Below are positions 6,585 through 14,664 of a stretch of 64,000 nt of DNA, in pieces; within the stretch, counting starts at the first letter, position 1, and every line of letters starts with the position of its first letter. This DNA comes from Streptomyces sp. JJ66 (lineage in GTDB: Bacteria; Actinomycetota; Actinomycetes; Streptomycetales; Streptomycetaceae). The stretch spans positions 39,341 to 103,340 of the forward strand of contig NZ_JAEVFI010000027.1 in the NCBI RefSeq assembly GCF_019303495.1, written 5' to 3'. The notes beneath the pieces are model-generated. The model had not been told where the DNA came from, did not search any database, and saw only the letters and a program-made list of their open reading frames with translations. The position numbers and the translations under genes were made by a program.

Positions 6585-9239
6585 ATGCCTTCCGACGCGC
6601 AGCACCCCGCCCCGTCGTCCGGACCGACCGCCGCCACCCCCGCACCCACCGCCAACGCGATGCGCCGCGCGCTGAGGCGGGCGCGGGACGGCGTCGCGCT
6701 GGACGTGGACGAGGCGGCCGTCCTGCTCCAGGCGCGCGGCGCGGACCTGGCGGACCTGACCGCCTCCGCCGCCCGGGTACGCGACGCCGGGCTGGCGGCG
6801 GCGGGGCGGCCCGGCGTCATCACCTACTCCAAGTCGGTGTTCGTGCCGCTGACCCGGCTGTGCCGCGACCGGTGCCACTACTGCACGTTCGCCACCGTGC
6901 CCGGCAAGTTGCGGCGCGAGGGTCACGGGATGTTCCTGTCCGTGGACGAGGTGCTCGACATCGCGCGGCGTGGCGCGGCGCTCGGCTGCAAGGAAGCGCT
7001 GATCACGCTCGGCGACCAGCCCGAGGACCGCTGGCCCGAGGCGCGTGAGTGGCTGGACGCGCGCGGCTACGACGACACGCTGGCCTACGTGCGGGCGGTG
7101 TCGATCCGGGTGCTGGAGGAGACGGGGCTGCTGCCGCACCTGAACCCCGGCGTCGTCTCCTGGTCGGACTTCCAGCGGCTCAAGCCCGTCGCGCCGTCGA
7201 TGGGGATGATGCTGGAGACGACGGCGACGCGGCTGTGGAGCGAGCCCGGCGGCCCGCACCACGGCTCACCGGACAAGGACCCGGCCGTGCGGCTGCGGGT
7301 ACTTGAGGACGCGGGCCGCTCGTCCGTCCCCTTCACCAGCGGGCTGCTGATCGGGATCGGGGAGACGGTCGTCGAGCGCGCGGAGTCGCTGTTCGCGCTG
7401 CGCCGGGTCGCCCGCGCCTACCAGGGCATCCAGGAACTGATCATCCAGAACTTCCGGGCCAAGCCGGACACGGTGATGCGGCACGCGCCGGACGCCGAAC
7501 TGGACGACCTGGTGGCCACGGTGGCCGTCGCCCGGCACATCCTGGGACCGTCCGCCTGCCTCCAGGCGCCGCCGAACCTGGTGGACGACGGGGAGCGTGC
7601 CGGGGCGAGTGCCGGGGTAAGTGACGCCTACGCGCGCCTGATCGGGGCCGGAATCGACGACTGGGGCGGCGTCTCCCCGGTGACGCCCGACCACGTCAAC
7701 CCCGAGCGTCCGTGGCCGCAGCTGGACCTGCTCGCCGAGCGCTCGGCCGCCGCCGGGTTCGAGCTGCGCGAACGGCTGTGCGTCTACCCCGAGTTCGTCC
7801 GGCGCGGTGAGCCGTGGCTGGACCCGCGCGTCCTCCCCCACGTGCGCGCGCTGGCCGACCCGGAAACGGGGCTGGCCCGCCCGGACGCCGTCCTCACCGG
7901 CCACCCGTGGCAGGAGCCGGACGAGCCGTTCACCGCGAGTGGCCGCACCGACCTGCACCGCACCATCGACACCACCGGCCGCACCGCCGACCGGCGCGAC
8001 GACTTCGACGAGGTGTACGGCGACTGGGCCGCGCTGCGCGAGCAGGCCGCGCCCGGGATGGCGCCGGAGCGCATCGACGGCGACGTGCGCGCCGCGCTCT
8101 CCCAGGCCGCCGCCGACCCCACCCAGCTCACCGACGACCAGGCCCTCACCCTCCTCCACGCCGACGGTCCGGCGCTGGACGCCCTGTGCTCCATCGCCGA
8201 CACGCTGCGCCGCGACGTGGTGGGCGACGAGGTCACCTACGTCGTCACCCGGAACATCAACTTCACCAACGTCTGCTACACCGGCTGCCGCTTCTGCGCC
8301 TTCGCCCAGCGCCGCACGGACGCCGACGCGTACACCCTCTCCTTGTCCCAGGTCGCCGACCGGGCCCAGCAGGCGTGGGACGTCGGCGCGGTGGAGGTGT
8401 GCATGCAGGGCGGAATCCACCCCGACCTGCCGGGCACCGCCTACTTCGACATCGCCCGCGCGGTGAAGGAGCGCGTGCCCGGCATCCACGTCCACGCGTT
8501 CTCGCCGATGGAGGTCGTCAACGGCGCGTCCCGCACCGGCCTGTCCCTCCGCGACTGGCTGACGGCGGCCAAAGAGGCGGGCCTGGACTCCCTTCCCGGC
8601 ACCGCCGCCGAGATCCTGGACGACGACGTGCGCTGGGTGCTGACCAAGGGCAAGCTGCCTGCGGCCACCTGGATCGAGGTGGTCACCACCGCCCACTCGC
8701 TCGGCCTGCGCACCTCGTCCACGATGATGTACGGCCACGTTGACCAGCCGCGCCACTGGCTCGGGCACCTGCGCACCCTGGCCCGCGTCCAGCAGGAGAC
8801 GGGCGGCTTCACCGAGTTCGTCACGCTCCCCTTCATCCACACCAACGCGCCCGTCTACCTCGCCGGGATCGCCCGCCCGGGCCCGTCCACCCGCGACAAC
8901 CGCGCGGTGACCGCCATGGCCCGCCTCCTCCTCCACCCTCACATCCCCAACATCCAGACCAGCTGGGTCAAGCTCGGCGCGGAGGGCGCGGCCGAGATGC
9001 TGCGCTCCGGCGCCAACGACCTGGGCGGCACGCTGATGGAGGAGACGATCTCACGCATGGCCGGATCCAGCTACGGCAGTTACCGCTCCGTGCGCGACCT
9101 GCGCGCCATCGCCGCCTCCGTCGGCCGCCCCGCCCGCCCCCGCACCACCACCTACGGCGAGGTCCCCGCCGACCGCGTAGCCACCGCCGAGTCCTCCGAC
9201 GGCCACCTCCCCCAACTCCTCCCCCTCCTGAACCCCTGA
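6585..9239 (+). CDS. fbiC: bifunctional 7,8-didemethyl-8-hydroxy-5-deazariboflavin (FO) synthase
   Basis: 884 residues, the full length of an actinobacterial CofG-CofH fusion. The protein has two radical-SAM halves. The CofG-like half carries CRDRCHYC at ~93-100 and the CofH-like half carries CYTGCRFC at ~564-571; both are CxxxCxxC motifs for a 4Fe-4S cluster. Later GGIHPDLP and SSTMMYGHV are typical of CofH. The enzyme joins tyrosine and 5-amino-6-ribitylaminouracil to make FO, the chromophore of coenzyme F420. It is cytoplasmic. The gene appears monocistronic, preceded by a terminator and followed by an intergenic gap. F420 made with this enzyme could serve F420-dependent split-barrel proteins such as the family found at 23939. 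Confidence 0.97.
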   Translation: MPSDAQHPAPSSGPTAATPAPTANAMRRALRRARDGVALDVDEAAVLLQARGADLADLTASAARVRDAGLAAAGRPGVITYSKSVFVPLTRLCRDRCHYCTFATVPGKLRREGHGMFLSVDEVLDIARRGAALGCKEALITLGDQPEDRWPEAREWLDARGYDDTLAYVRAVSIRVLEETGLLPHLNPGVVSWSDFQRLKPVAPSMGMMLETTATRLWSEPGGPHHGSPDKDPAVRLRVLEDAGRSSVPFTSGLLIGIGETVVERAESLFALRRVARAYQGIQELIIQNFRAKPDTVMRHAPDAELDDLVATVAVARHILGPSACLQAPPNLVDDGERAGASAGVSDAYARLIGAGIDDWGGVSPVTPDHVNPERPWPQLDLLAERSAAAGFELRERLCVYPEFVRRGEPWLDPRVLPHVRALADPETGLARPDAVLTGHPWQEPDEPFTASGRTDLHRTIDTTGRTADRRDDFDEVYGDWAALREQAAPGMAPERIDGDVRAALSQAAADPTQLTDDQALTLLHADGPALDALCSIADTLRRDVVGDEVTYVVTRNINFTNVCYTGCRFCAFAQRRTDADAYTLSLSQVADRAQQAWDVGAVEVCMQGGIHPDLPGTAYFDIARAVKERVPGIHVHAFSPMEVVNGASRTGLSLRDWLTAAKEAGLDSLPGTAAEILDDDVRWVLTKGKLPAATWIEVVTTAHSLGLRTSSTMMYGHVDQPRHWLGHLRTLARVQQETGGFTEFVTLPFIHTNAPVYLAGIARPGPSTRDNRAVTAMARLLLHPHIPNIQTSWVKLGAEGAAEMLRSGANDLGGTLMEETISRMAGSSYGSYRSVRDLRAIAASVGRPARPRTTTYGEVPADRVATAESSDGHLPQLLPLLNP

Positions 9240-9392
9240 CGCCCCACCCGGGCCGGGCTGGCTCGGTCTCCCTCACCGTCGTGATAATCCCCAGCGCATC
9301 CTCGAAGAGAACCGGTGCCCACGTGGTTTCCTCCCGCAGTGCAGCGACGCGATCAGCCCCGGTAGCTGGAGATGGTCCGAAGGAAGTGACGG

Positions 9393-10151
9393 ATGAACGG
9401 TGACGGCAGCAGGCCACAGCCCAAGTACCGGCGGATCGCCGAGGAGCTGAAGGGCGCGATCGCGGACGGCACTTATGCGCCCGGGGACCGGCTGCCGGGC
9501 GAGAACGACCTGATGGCCACGCACCAAGTGGCCAGGATGACGGCACGCCAGGCGCTCAGCGTGCTCCAGAGCGAAGGCATTGCCGAGGCCCGCAAGGGTG
9601 CGGGTGTCTTCGTCCGGGCCGTCCGTCCCCTTCGGCGGCGCAGCGTTCCGCGCGTGGCGCGGGAGCAGTGGGGAGCTGGGCGGTCGGTATGGGAGGCCGA
9701 CGCGGAGGGCCGCGAGGTCAGCGTCGATCGCGTCCAGGTGAGCGAGGAGCCGGTACCGGACGCGATCGGCGTCGTCCTGGACGTGGGGCCGAACGCGCCG
9801 GTCTGCGTCCGCAGGCGACGGTATGCGCTGGACGGCGAACCCGTGCTGCTCGCCACGTCGTACCTGCCCGCCGAGCTGGTCCGGGGAACGCCCGTCACCG
9901 AACCGGACACCGGGCCGGGTGGGCTCTACGCCCGGCTGACGGAGCTGGGGCACGAGCCGGTGCGGTTCCGGGAGGAGGTGCGCGCACGCATGCCCTCAGC
10001 GGAGGAGACCGACGCGCTTGCCCTGTCGGCGGGCACCCCGGTGATGCTGGTGTGCCGCACGGCCTACACCGAGGACGGCCGCGCGGTGGAGGTCAACGAC
10101 ATGATCCTCCGCGCGGACGCGTACGTCCTGGAGTACGGCTTCAACGCCTGA
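9393..10151 (+). CDS. GntR-family regulator with UTRA domain
   Basis: 252 residues. Residues ~9-75 form a GntR winged helix (PKYRRIAEELKGAIADGTY, then PGDRLPGENDLMA and TARQALSVLQSEGIAE). Residues ~100-245 form a UTRA effector-binding domain ending YVLEYGFNA. The ATG at 9393 has GAAGGA upstream. UTRA regulators respond to small molecules such as sugar phosphates; in streptomycete integrative elements similar proteins (KorSA type) control transfer genes. No transfer or integrase genes are present here, so the target is unknown. It is convergent with the small gene at 10196-10489. Confidence 0.9.
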   Translation: MNGDGSRPQPKYRRIAEELKGAIADGTYAPGDRLPGENDLMATHQVARMTARQALSVLQSEGIAEARKGAGVFVRAVRPLRRRSVPRVAREQWGAGRSVWEADAEGREVSVDRVQVSEEPVPDAIGVVLDVGPNAPVCVRRRRYALDGEPVLLATSYLPAELVRGTPVTEPDTGPGGLYARLTELGHEPVRFREEVRARMPSAEETDALALSAGTPVMLVCRTAYTEDGRAVEVNDMILRADAYVLEYGFNA

Positions 10152-10195
10152 GCAGCCCATCGCCACGGCGGGCACGCCACGCGAGGCAACGGGCC

Positions 10196-10489
10196 TTAGC
10201 CGATGGCGGCGAGGTCGTGCAGGCTGCGGCGGTGCTCTTCCGCGACCTCTACGCGCACCGGGCGGGCGCCGGTGGCCTGGGTGACCGTGTAGGCGGCCTG
10301 TACTACGGCGTCCAGGAGGGAGATGCCTGGGGTCCAGCAGGCCACTTCGGAGGGGTCCGGCCCGCAGCAGGTGGGAGTGAGGGACCCGTTCTCCGGATTG
10401 CCCAGGTCTTCGCCCCGCTCGGCGAAAGGTTCCATGTCATCTTCGGTGAGCGTGCGGTCGAGAATGAGGGTGAAGTGCCAGTGCTGCAC
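10196..10489 (-). CDS. hypothetical protein (97 aa)
   Basis: A compact 97-residue protein beginning MQHWHFTLILDRTLTEDD, with CCGPDPSEVACW in the middle and a VRVEVAEEHRRSLHDLAAIG end. The start is a GTG with AAGGG upstream. The alternating hydrophobic first strand and even composition look coding. I recognise it only as a type of small soluble protein seen next to regulators in streptomycete accessory regions and cannot assign a function. It faces the GntR gene. Confidence 0.6.
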   Translation of the reverse strand: MQHWHFTLILDRTLTEDDMEPFAERGEDLGNPENGSLTPTCCGPDPSEVACWTPGISLLDAVVQAAYTVTQATGARPVRVEVAEEHRRSLHDLAAIG

Positions 10490-10633
10490 GTTTCCCGCCC
10501 TTCATGGGTGCTTCCGCTCGTACGCGCTCAACCGGACCTCCACCTGAGGGCACGAACAGGCCAGTCAGGCGCCTTCACAGCCCTGCGCAGCATAGAGGCT
10601 CCAGGCGGCCCGCTTACCAACCGGCCTCGAACC

Positions 10634-10665
10634 GAGCGCGCCCCGCCATGAGGTGGGGCGCGCTC
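10634..10665. terminator. 11-bp inverted repeat terminator
   Basis: Perfect arms 10634-10644 and 10655-10665 flank a 10-nt loop, directly downstream of the leftward gene ending at 10688. It likely ends the small-protein operon that reads from 13014. Confidence 0.55.
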
Positions 10666-10687
10666 TTCGTCATGCCTTCAGCCGTGG

Positions 10688-10855
10688 CTACTTGTCGTCG
10701 TCGGGCTTGGGTTCAGGGGGACGTGGGGCCTCCGGAGGCATCGGCCCTCCGTCGTGCCTGCCGCCGTCCAGGGCCGGGTGCGCGAACGGGATACCGCGCC
10801 AGCCCTCAGCATCCGGCGTACGAGACGCGTACGTCTCCACAGCCACACGGGTCAT
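10688..10855 (-). CDS. small hypothetical protein (55 aa)
   Basis: 55 residues beginning MTRVAVETYASRTPDAEGW and ending in a Pro/Asp/Lys tail (PPEPKPDDDK). AAAGGAG stands eight or nine bases before the ATG at 10855, a strong SD. It is the last member of a leftward series of small genes that follows an XRE/DUF5753 regulator. Its composition is hydrophilic, with no membrane segment and no cysteine. I do not recognise the family. Its position suggests it is controlled by, or a partner of, the regulator at 11402-12253. Confidence 0.55.
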   Translation of the reverse strand: MTRVAVETYASRTPDAEGWRGIPFAHPALDGGRHDGGPMPPEAPRPPEPKPDDDK

Positions 10856-10887
10856 GGGAACGCTCCTTTCTCCTCGGTGTTTCCGGA

Positions 10888-10909
10888 CCCCGCCCGGCAT
10901 GGGGCGGGG
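10888..10909. terminator. 8-bp GC inverted repeat, possible terminator or attenuator
   Basis: Arms 10888-10895 and 10902-10909 flank a 6-nt loop. It lies between two small leftward genes, just ahead of the one starting at 10855. Confidence 0.35.
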
Positions 10910-10989
10910 CGTCTGGGGATGAGCGCGCGGGCATGCGTGGCCAGCACGCCCCGAGACGGCGCAGGCACCGCCGCCTGCCTCAGACGGCC

Positions 10990-11088
10990 CTACTGACGCC
11001 CCTTCGCCTGGCAGATGGAGCACGGGAAGGGACACGGCTTGACGACCGCCCCACGCGGAACGAACACCACACCGGACGCACGGTCCAC
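10990..11088 (-). CDS. very small Cys-rich protein candidate (about 32 aa)
   Basis: A short frame ending in PRGAVVKPCPFPCSICQAKG RQ, with three cysteines spaced CPFPCSIC, a possible metal or redox site. The stop is at 10990-10992. The start is unclear. GTG at 11088 gives 32 residues but lacks an SD. The frame also stays open to a CTG overlapping the TGA of the gene upstream (11118), which would allow translational coupling. It lies inside a co-directional run of small genes. The family is not recognised, and the call rests on the ordered C-terminal motif and the position. Confidence 0.4.
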   Translation of the reverse strand: MDRASGVVFVPRGAVVKPCPFPCSICQAKGRQ

Positions 11089-11117
11089 CCGGGGAACACC
11101 GGACGCCGGGGCCGCCG

Positions 11118-11312
11118 TCAGTGCCCCTCGGGGTGCCGGGCCAGGAAGACGTTGCAGTCAGAGACCGTCGTCATGTCCCCACCCGCACGCGCACGATCCC
11201 GCACACTCACCAGCGCAGCACACCCCGCACACCCCTCCACCGGCTCCGGCGCCGCCTCCCAGCGCAACGGCAACTCAACCGGCGCAGTGGAATACCTCGT
11301 TGGCTCGGACAT
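11118..11312 (-). CDS. small hypothetical protein (64 aa) in XRE operon
   Basis: 64 residues from the ATG at 11312 (GAAGGGG upstream); a GTG at 11336 is a weaker alternative. Sequence: MSEPTRYSTAPVELPLRW, then EPVEGCAGCAALVSVR with a CxxC, and DCNVFLARHPEGH at the end. I have the impression that this type of protein commonly follows XRE/DUF5753 regulators in streptomycetes, but no function is known to me. Its CAGC pair plus the later Cys could bind metal. It follows the regulator at 11402-12253 by about 90 bp on the same strand. Confidence 0.7.
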   Translation of the reverse strand: MSEPTRYSTAPVELPLRWEAAPEPVEGCAGCAALVSVRDRARAGGDMTTVSDCNVFLARHPEGH

Positions 11313-11401
11313 CCGACACCCCTTCGCGTCACTCACGTGATGAAGACGCTACGGAGCGTTGACATCCAACATCTATGAAGTTCCAGAGAGTTCCACGCTC
11401 A

Positions 11402-12253
11402 TCACTCCAACGCGTCAATCGCCGCGATGATCAACGCCCGGGCTTCTGCCCCGTGCACGGCCAGCCGAGAGAACTCCTGAAATGCGCGGAGGTATTGACT
11501 GACTTCACTCGGCGCAGTGATGTTCACGCGCGCGGTAAGCAGCTCGACTTCGGCTTGCTCGGTGTCGTACACGCTGAACGTTTCCGTTTTCCACATGCAC
11601 CGCTCAACGGAAAATGGAATCACACCTAGCGAAACGGAAGGAAATGCCATGGACGACAGCAGATAACCGAGCTGTCCGGCCATGGTCTCAGCGTCGCCCA
11701 CGCGGTGCCGTAGCACCGCTTCTTCAAGTACCAACGCAAATCGATGACCACCTTCTCGAACCACTCGAAAAGAACGATCCAGCCGAGCATCAGCGGCGGC
11801 ACTCACGTCGTCAGGAAGCTGGTGGAACTTGCTAATGGAACGCAGCAGCGCCGATGCGTAGGCGTGGGTTTGCAGCACTCCGGGTACTACATTCGAGCAG
11901 TAGGTGCGGAACACCCCCGTGCGCTCGTACAACGGGATGTATGATTCCTGGAGCTGCTTCAAGCCAGATCGCTGAACACGGCGCCACTCAACGTACATGT
12001 TGTCGGCAGAGCGAGCCACAGCAACTAGATCTGCCGCTTGGTCGTCAGCATCGCAAGCACGACACCATGCGCGAATGTCTTCGGGGGTAGGCGCAGTGAC
12101 GGCGTTCTCGAGACGAGAGACTTTGGACTTGCACCAACCAGCACTGACAGCCACAGTGTGGCCAGACAAGCCCGCGTCCTTCCTGATCTCCCGTAGTCGG
12201 TCAGCTACGGCCTTACGGGCCTCTTGCGCACTTGACGAGGGGGAGGCGGGCAT
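11402..12253 (-). CDS. XRE/DUF5753 transcriptional regulator
   Basis: 283 residues. The HTH is at ~15-70 (VADRLREIRKDAGLSGHTVA, then CKSKVSRLENAVTAPTPED). A DUF5753 domain follows, with RTYCSNVVPGVLQTHAYASALL, LEEAVLRHRVGD and a C-terminal FQEFSRLAVHG. The stop is 20 bp from the DUF6879 gene upstream and about 90 bp from the small gene downstream, so it sits in the middle of an operon. The DNA here is visibly poorer in G+C than its surroundings, with many A/T third positions, which suggests more recent arrival. It probably regulates its own operon. Confidence 0.88.
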   Translation of the reverse strand: MPASPSSSAQEARKAVADRLREIRKDAGLSGHTVAVSAGWCKSKVSRLENAVTAPTPEDIRAWCRACDADDQAADLVAVARSADNMYVEWRRVQRSGLKQLQESYIPLYERTGVFRTYCSNVVPGVLQTHAYASALLRSISKFHQLPDDVSAAADARLDRSFRVVREGGHRFALVLEEAVLRHRVGDAETMAGQLGYLLSSMAFPSVSLGVIPFSVERCMWKTETFSVYDTEQAEVELLTARVNITAPSEVSQYLRAFQEFSRLAVHGAEARALIIAAIDALE

Positions 12254-12272
12254 GTCTTAGTCAGTCAGCCCG

Positions 12273-12803
12273 TCAGATCTCGTAATTCTCGTGCGGGATT
12301 GCGCGTTTCCAAACATCTTCGAACGCGTCAGCACATAGGGCTACAGTTTTGGGGTTTTCGGTGTACTGCGGATCGATGATCTTCCCATCCCCTGAGAAGA
12401 GGTTGAAGCGCACGGCCTTATCATCGATCAGCCAAAAGTCATTACCGGGAAGCGCTAGCTCGCTCGCCCGACTGCGGGGGAGCCAGCGCACTTGTTCTCC
12501 TGCCCTGACAATCCACGGGGTTCCAGAATGCTCGTACCTGATGTACTCGGTCACAGGCTCCGAGACGACGCGGGCGCGGCGAACGCTCACACCCCGTGCT
12601 ACGAGGCCCGAGATGAGGTTCACCCACGGCTTCCAGTACGCGGCAGCGGCTTCGTCGTCGCGTCGGTAGCCGGTCTTCTTCCAGTGCTGATACTCCTCGG
12701 ATTCCGTATCTGCCGCATAGACGTCGCGCAGCTCCAAATGTACCGCTGCACGCTCTGCGGAGTTCAGCAGGTCCTCGAAGCTAGGAACCCTCAGCCTCAT
12801 CAC
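12273..12803 (-). CDS. DUF6879 family protein
   Basis: 176 residues: MMRLRVPSFEDLLNSAERAA at the start, LRDVYAADTESEEY, HWKKTGYRRDDE, WVNLISGLVARGVSVRRARVV, and EQVRWLPRSRAS toward the end. This run matches my picture of DUF6879, a family found almost only beside XRE regulators in actinomycetes. Two ATGs (12803 and 12800) are possible starts. The gene overlaps the end of the gene at 12781-13014 by about 20 bp, implying coupled translation. The function is unknown. Its strict partnership with XRE genes suggests a role in their signalling. Confidence 0.82.
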   Translation of the reverse strand: MMRLRVPSFEDLLNSAERAAVHLELRDVYAADTESEEYQHWKKTGYRRDDEAAAAYWKPWVNLISGLVARGVSVRRARVVSEPVTEYIRYEHSGTPWIVRAGEQVRWLPRSRASELALPGNDFWLIDDKAVRFNLFSGDGKIIDPQYTENPKTVALCADAFEDVWKRAIPHENYEI

Positions 12804-13014
12804 GCACCCTCCTGATCAGCTCGACCATGCGGTACGGAAGCCGGACGATGCCCTCGCTTTCGGCCTGCGGACTGTCAGTCACACAGACAGCCTTCGTCTC
12901 ATCGTCGGCCTTCCAGCCCTGGAAGAGAACTTCCTTCTTCTCGTCATCGATCCAGACCGCAGGACAGTTGCCCTGAGCGGTGCCGGAGTCAATCCCAATG
13001 AACCCTAGAGCCAT
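12781..13014 (-). CDS. small hypothetical protein (77 aa) preceding DUF6879
   Basis: 77 residues starting MALGFIGIDSGTAQGNCPAV, then WIDDEKKEVLFQGWKADDE and VRLPYRMVELIRRV. This N-terminus with GNCPAVW and LFQGW recurs, in my recollection, in streptomycete proteins encoded directly before DUF6879 genes. The ATG at 13014 is the natural start because the conserved-looking segment begins there, although the frame is open upstream. It is the first gene of a leftward operon continuing with DUF6879, XRE/DUF5753 and small proteins. No function is known. Confidence 0.72.
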   Translation of the reverse strand: MALGFIGIDSGTAQGNCPAVWIDDEKKEVLFQGWKADDETKAVCVTDSPQAESEGIVRLPYRMVELIRRVRDEAEGS

Positions 13015-13332
13015 GGCTATTGCCGTCCTCTCGCTGGTTCCACTGGGTTCCACGAGCGTTCCCCTGTTGGCGGTCAGCGTCAAGAGTGCCTCACCTCCGA
13101 GCACGGTTGGAGATAAGGTCCTGTCCGGTTTCCGTCCACCTGGGGCTCGAAACGTCGGCTGCGGGGCGCGCTCTCAGGTACGGGCGGGCCGACCCTGGCA
13201 GGAGGCGCGGCCGGTTGCGGCAGCGGGTCGGGGAGGCGGGTCGGGCAGCGTCCGGCACCTGGTCACGGGAGGGGGTCGCGGTGGTGGAATACAGTGCGGG
13301 GCGGATGTGTAGGGCCGGGTGAGGGGGCTGCC
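13015..13332. other. divergent intergenic region
   Basis: 318 bp between the leftward small-protein operon and the rightward glycohydrolase gene. It should contain both promoters. I see no strong consensus boxes, palindromes or small genes that I could defend. Confidence 0.4.
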
Positions 13333-14466
13333 GTGACCGGGTTGGAGCAGGCCGGTGGGGCGGGCGTGTGGGGGCGTGCCGAGCAGCAGGCGTTCCGCGG
13401 CCGGGTGCGCGGGTGCCTGCTCGGCGGGGCGATCGGGGACGCGCTGGGGGCGGGCGTCGAGTTCGCGTCGCTGGCCGCGATCCGCGAGGCGTACGGGCCG
13501 CAGGGCGTCACCGACTACGTGCCCGCGTACGGGCGGCGCGGCGCGGTGACCGACGATACGCAGCTGACCCTGTTCACCGTGGACGGGCTGATACGCGCCC
13601 ACGTGCGGCGGGATACCGGGGCCTGGCATCCGCCGACCGACGTGCACGCCGCGTACCGCAGGTGGGCGGCCACGCAGCGGGACTGGGGGCCGGACGAGCG
13701 CAGGCGCGAGGACGGCTGGCTGGCGCGCGAGGAGTGGCTGTACGCGCGGCGCGGGCCGGGCAACGCGTGCCTGACCGGGCTGGCGGACGACCGCATGGGC
13801 ACCCTGGAGCGGCCGAAGAACCCGGAGTCCAAGGGCTGCGGGACGGTGATGCGGTCCGCGCCGTTCGGGCTGCTGGTGGGCTGGGAGCCGCAGTTGGTGT
13901 TCCAGCTGGCGATGGAGTGCGCCGCGCAGACCCACGGCCACCCGACCGGGTATCTGGCGGCCGGTGCGTTCGCGGCGATCGTGCACGCGGTGACGCGCGG
14001 CGAGTCGCTGGACGCGGCCGTGCAGCAGACGCTCACCCAGCTGGCGGTGCACCCGGGGCACGAGGAGACCACCGACGCGCTGAAGCGGGCGCTGGGCGCG
14101 GTACGGCAGGGGATGCCGAGCGCCGAACGGGTGGAGTCGCTGGGTGAGGGCTGGGTCGCCCAGGAGGCGCTGGCCATGGGCGTGTACTGCGCGCTGGTCG
14201 CCGAGGATGTGCGGCACGGGCTGCTGCTGGCCGTCAACCACGGCGGCGACTCCGACTCCACCGGCTCCATCTGCGGCAACCTGCTCGGCGCGCTGCACGG
14301 CGAGACCGCGCTGCCGCCGCACTGGGTGGTGGAGCTGGAGGGCCGGGCGACGATGCTTCAGCTCGCGGACGACTTCGCGATGGAGATGACCCAGGGGGCC
14401 GCCCTGCACAGCCCGGCCACCCCGACGGGCTCCCCCGGCTGGCTCGACCGCTACCCACGCGCGTAA
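13333..14466 (+). CDS. ADP-ribosylglycohydrolase family protein
   Basis: 377 residues from the GTG at 13333 (GAGGGG just upstream). The motifs of the DraG/ARH fold are present: GCLLGGAIGDALGAGVEF near residue 30, GAVTDDTQLTLFT near 70 (Asp pair for one metal), and NHGGDSDSTGSICGNLLGA near 300 (second metal site). It should be a cytoplasmic Mg-dependent hydrolase removing ADP-ribose from protein, nucleic acid or small substrates. No ADP-ribosyltransferase gene lies nearby, so the substrate is open. The codon pattern is typical of the genome. Confidence 0.93.
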   Translation: MTGLEQAGGAGVWGRAEQQAFRGRVRGCLLGGAIGDALGAGVEFASLAAIREAYGPQGVTDYVPAYGRRGAVTDDTQLTLFTVDGLIRAHVRRDTGAWHPPTDVHAAYRRWAATQRDWGPDERRREDGWLAREEWLYARRGPGNACLTGLADDRMGTLERPKNPESKGCGTVMRSAPFGLLVGWEPQLVFQLAMECAAQTHGHPTGYLAAGAFAAIVHAVTRGESLDAAVQQTLTQLAVHPGHEETTDALKRALGAVRQGMPSAERVESLGEGWVAQEALAMGVYCALVAEDVRHGLLLAVNHGGDSDSTGSICGNLLGALHGETALPPHWVVELEGRATMLQLADDFAMEMTQGAALHSPATPTGSPGWLDRYPRA

Positions 14467-14601
14467 CTCGACCGCTACCCACACGCGAAACCGGCCACGC
14501 GGCACCCGGCGTATGCGGGGGCTCGCGGCACCTGGCGTAAGCGGGTGTACCGGCGGAGGGCGTGTTTGTTAGTCCAACGCTGGTCAGGGAATACGTGGCC
14601 T

Positions 14602-14621
14602 GCGGCCCTCGCGGGGGCCGC
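14602..14621. promoter_or_regulatory. 7-bp hairpin with T-rich tail before mrpA
   Basis: Arms 14602-14608 and 14615-14621 flank a 6-nt loop and are followed by TTAGGTTTC. It lies 44 bp before the mrpA start. It could be an upstream terminator or a leader attenuator. Confidence 0.35.
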
Positions 14622-14664
14622 TTAGGTTTCGGTGGCATTTCCGGTGGGAGAGGACGGCAAGCGC

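Noticed and set aside
6600..9200. Long antisense frames across fbiC, mrpA, afsR, afsK and other genes
   Set aside because: At this G+C content antisense frames stay open by chance; their translations are Arg/Pro/His-rich and lack domains. The dmdR1 antisense frame is discussed separately because of a published precedent.
14602..14621. Hairpin before mrpA considered as a riboswitch
   Set aside because: Only a 7-bp stem is present, with none of the conserved elements of known riboswitch classes.
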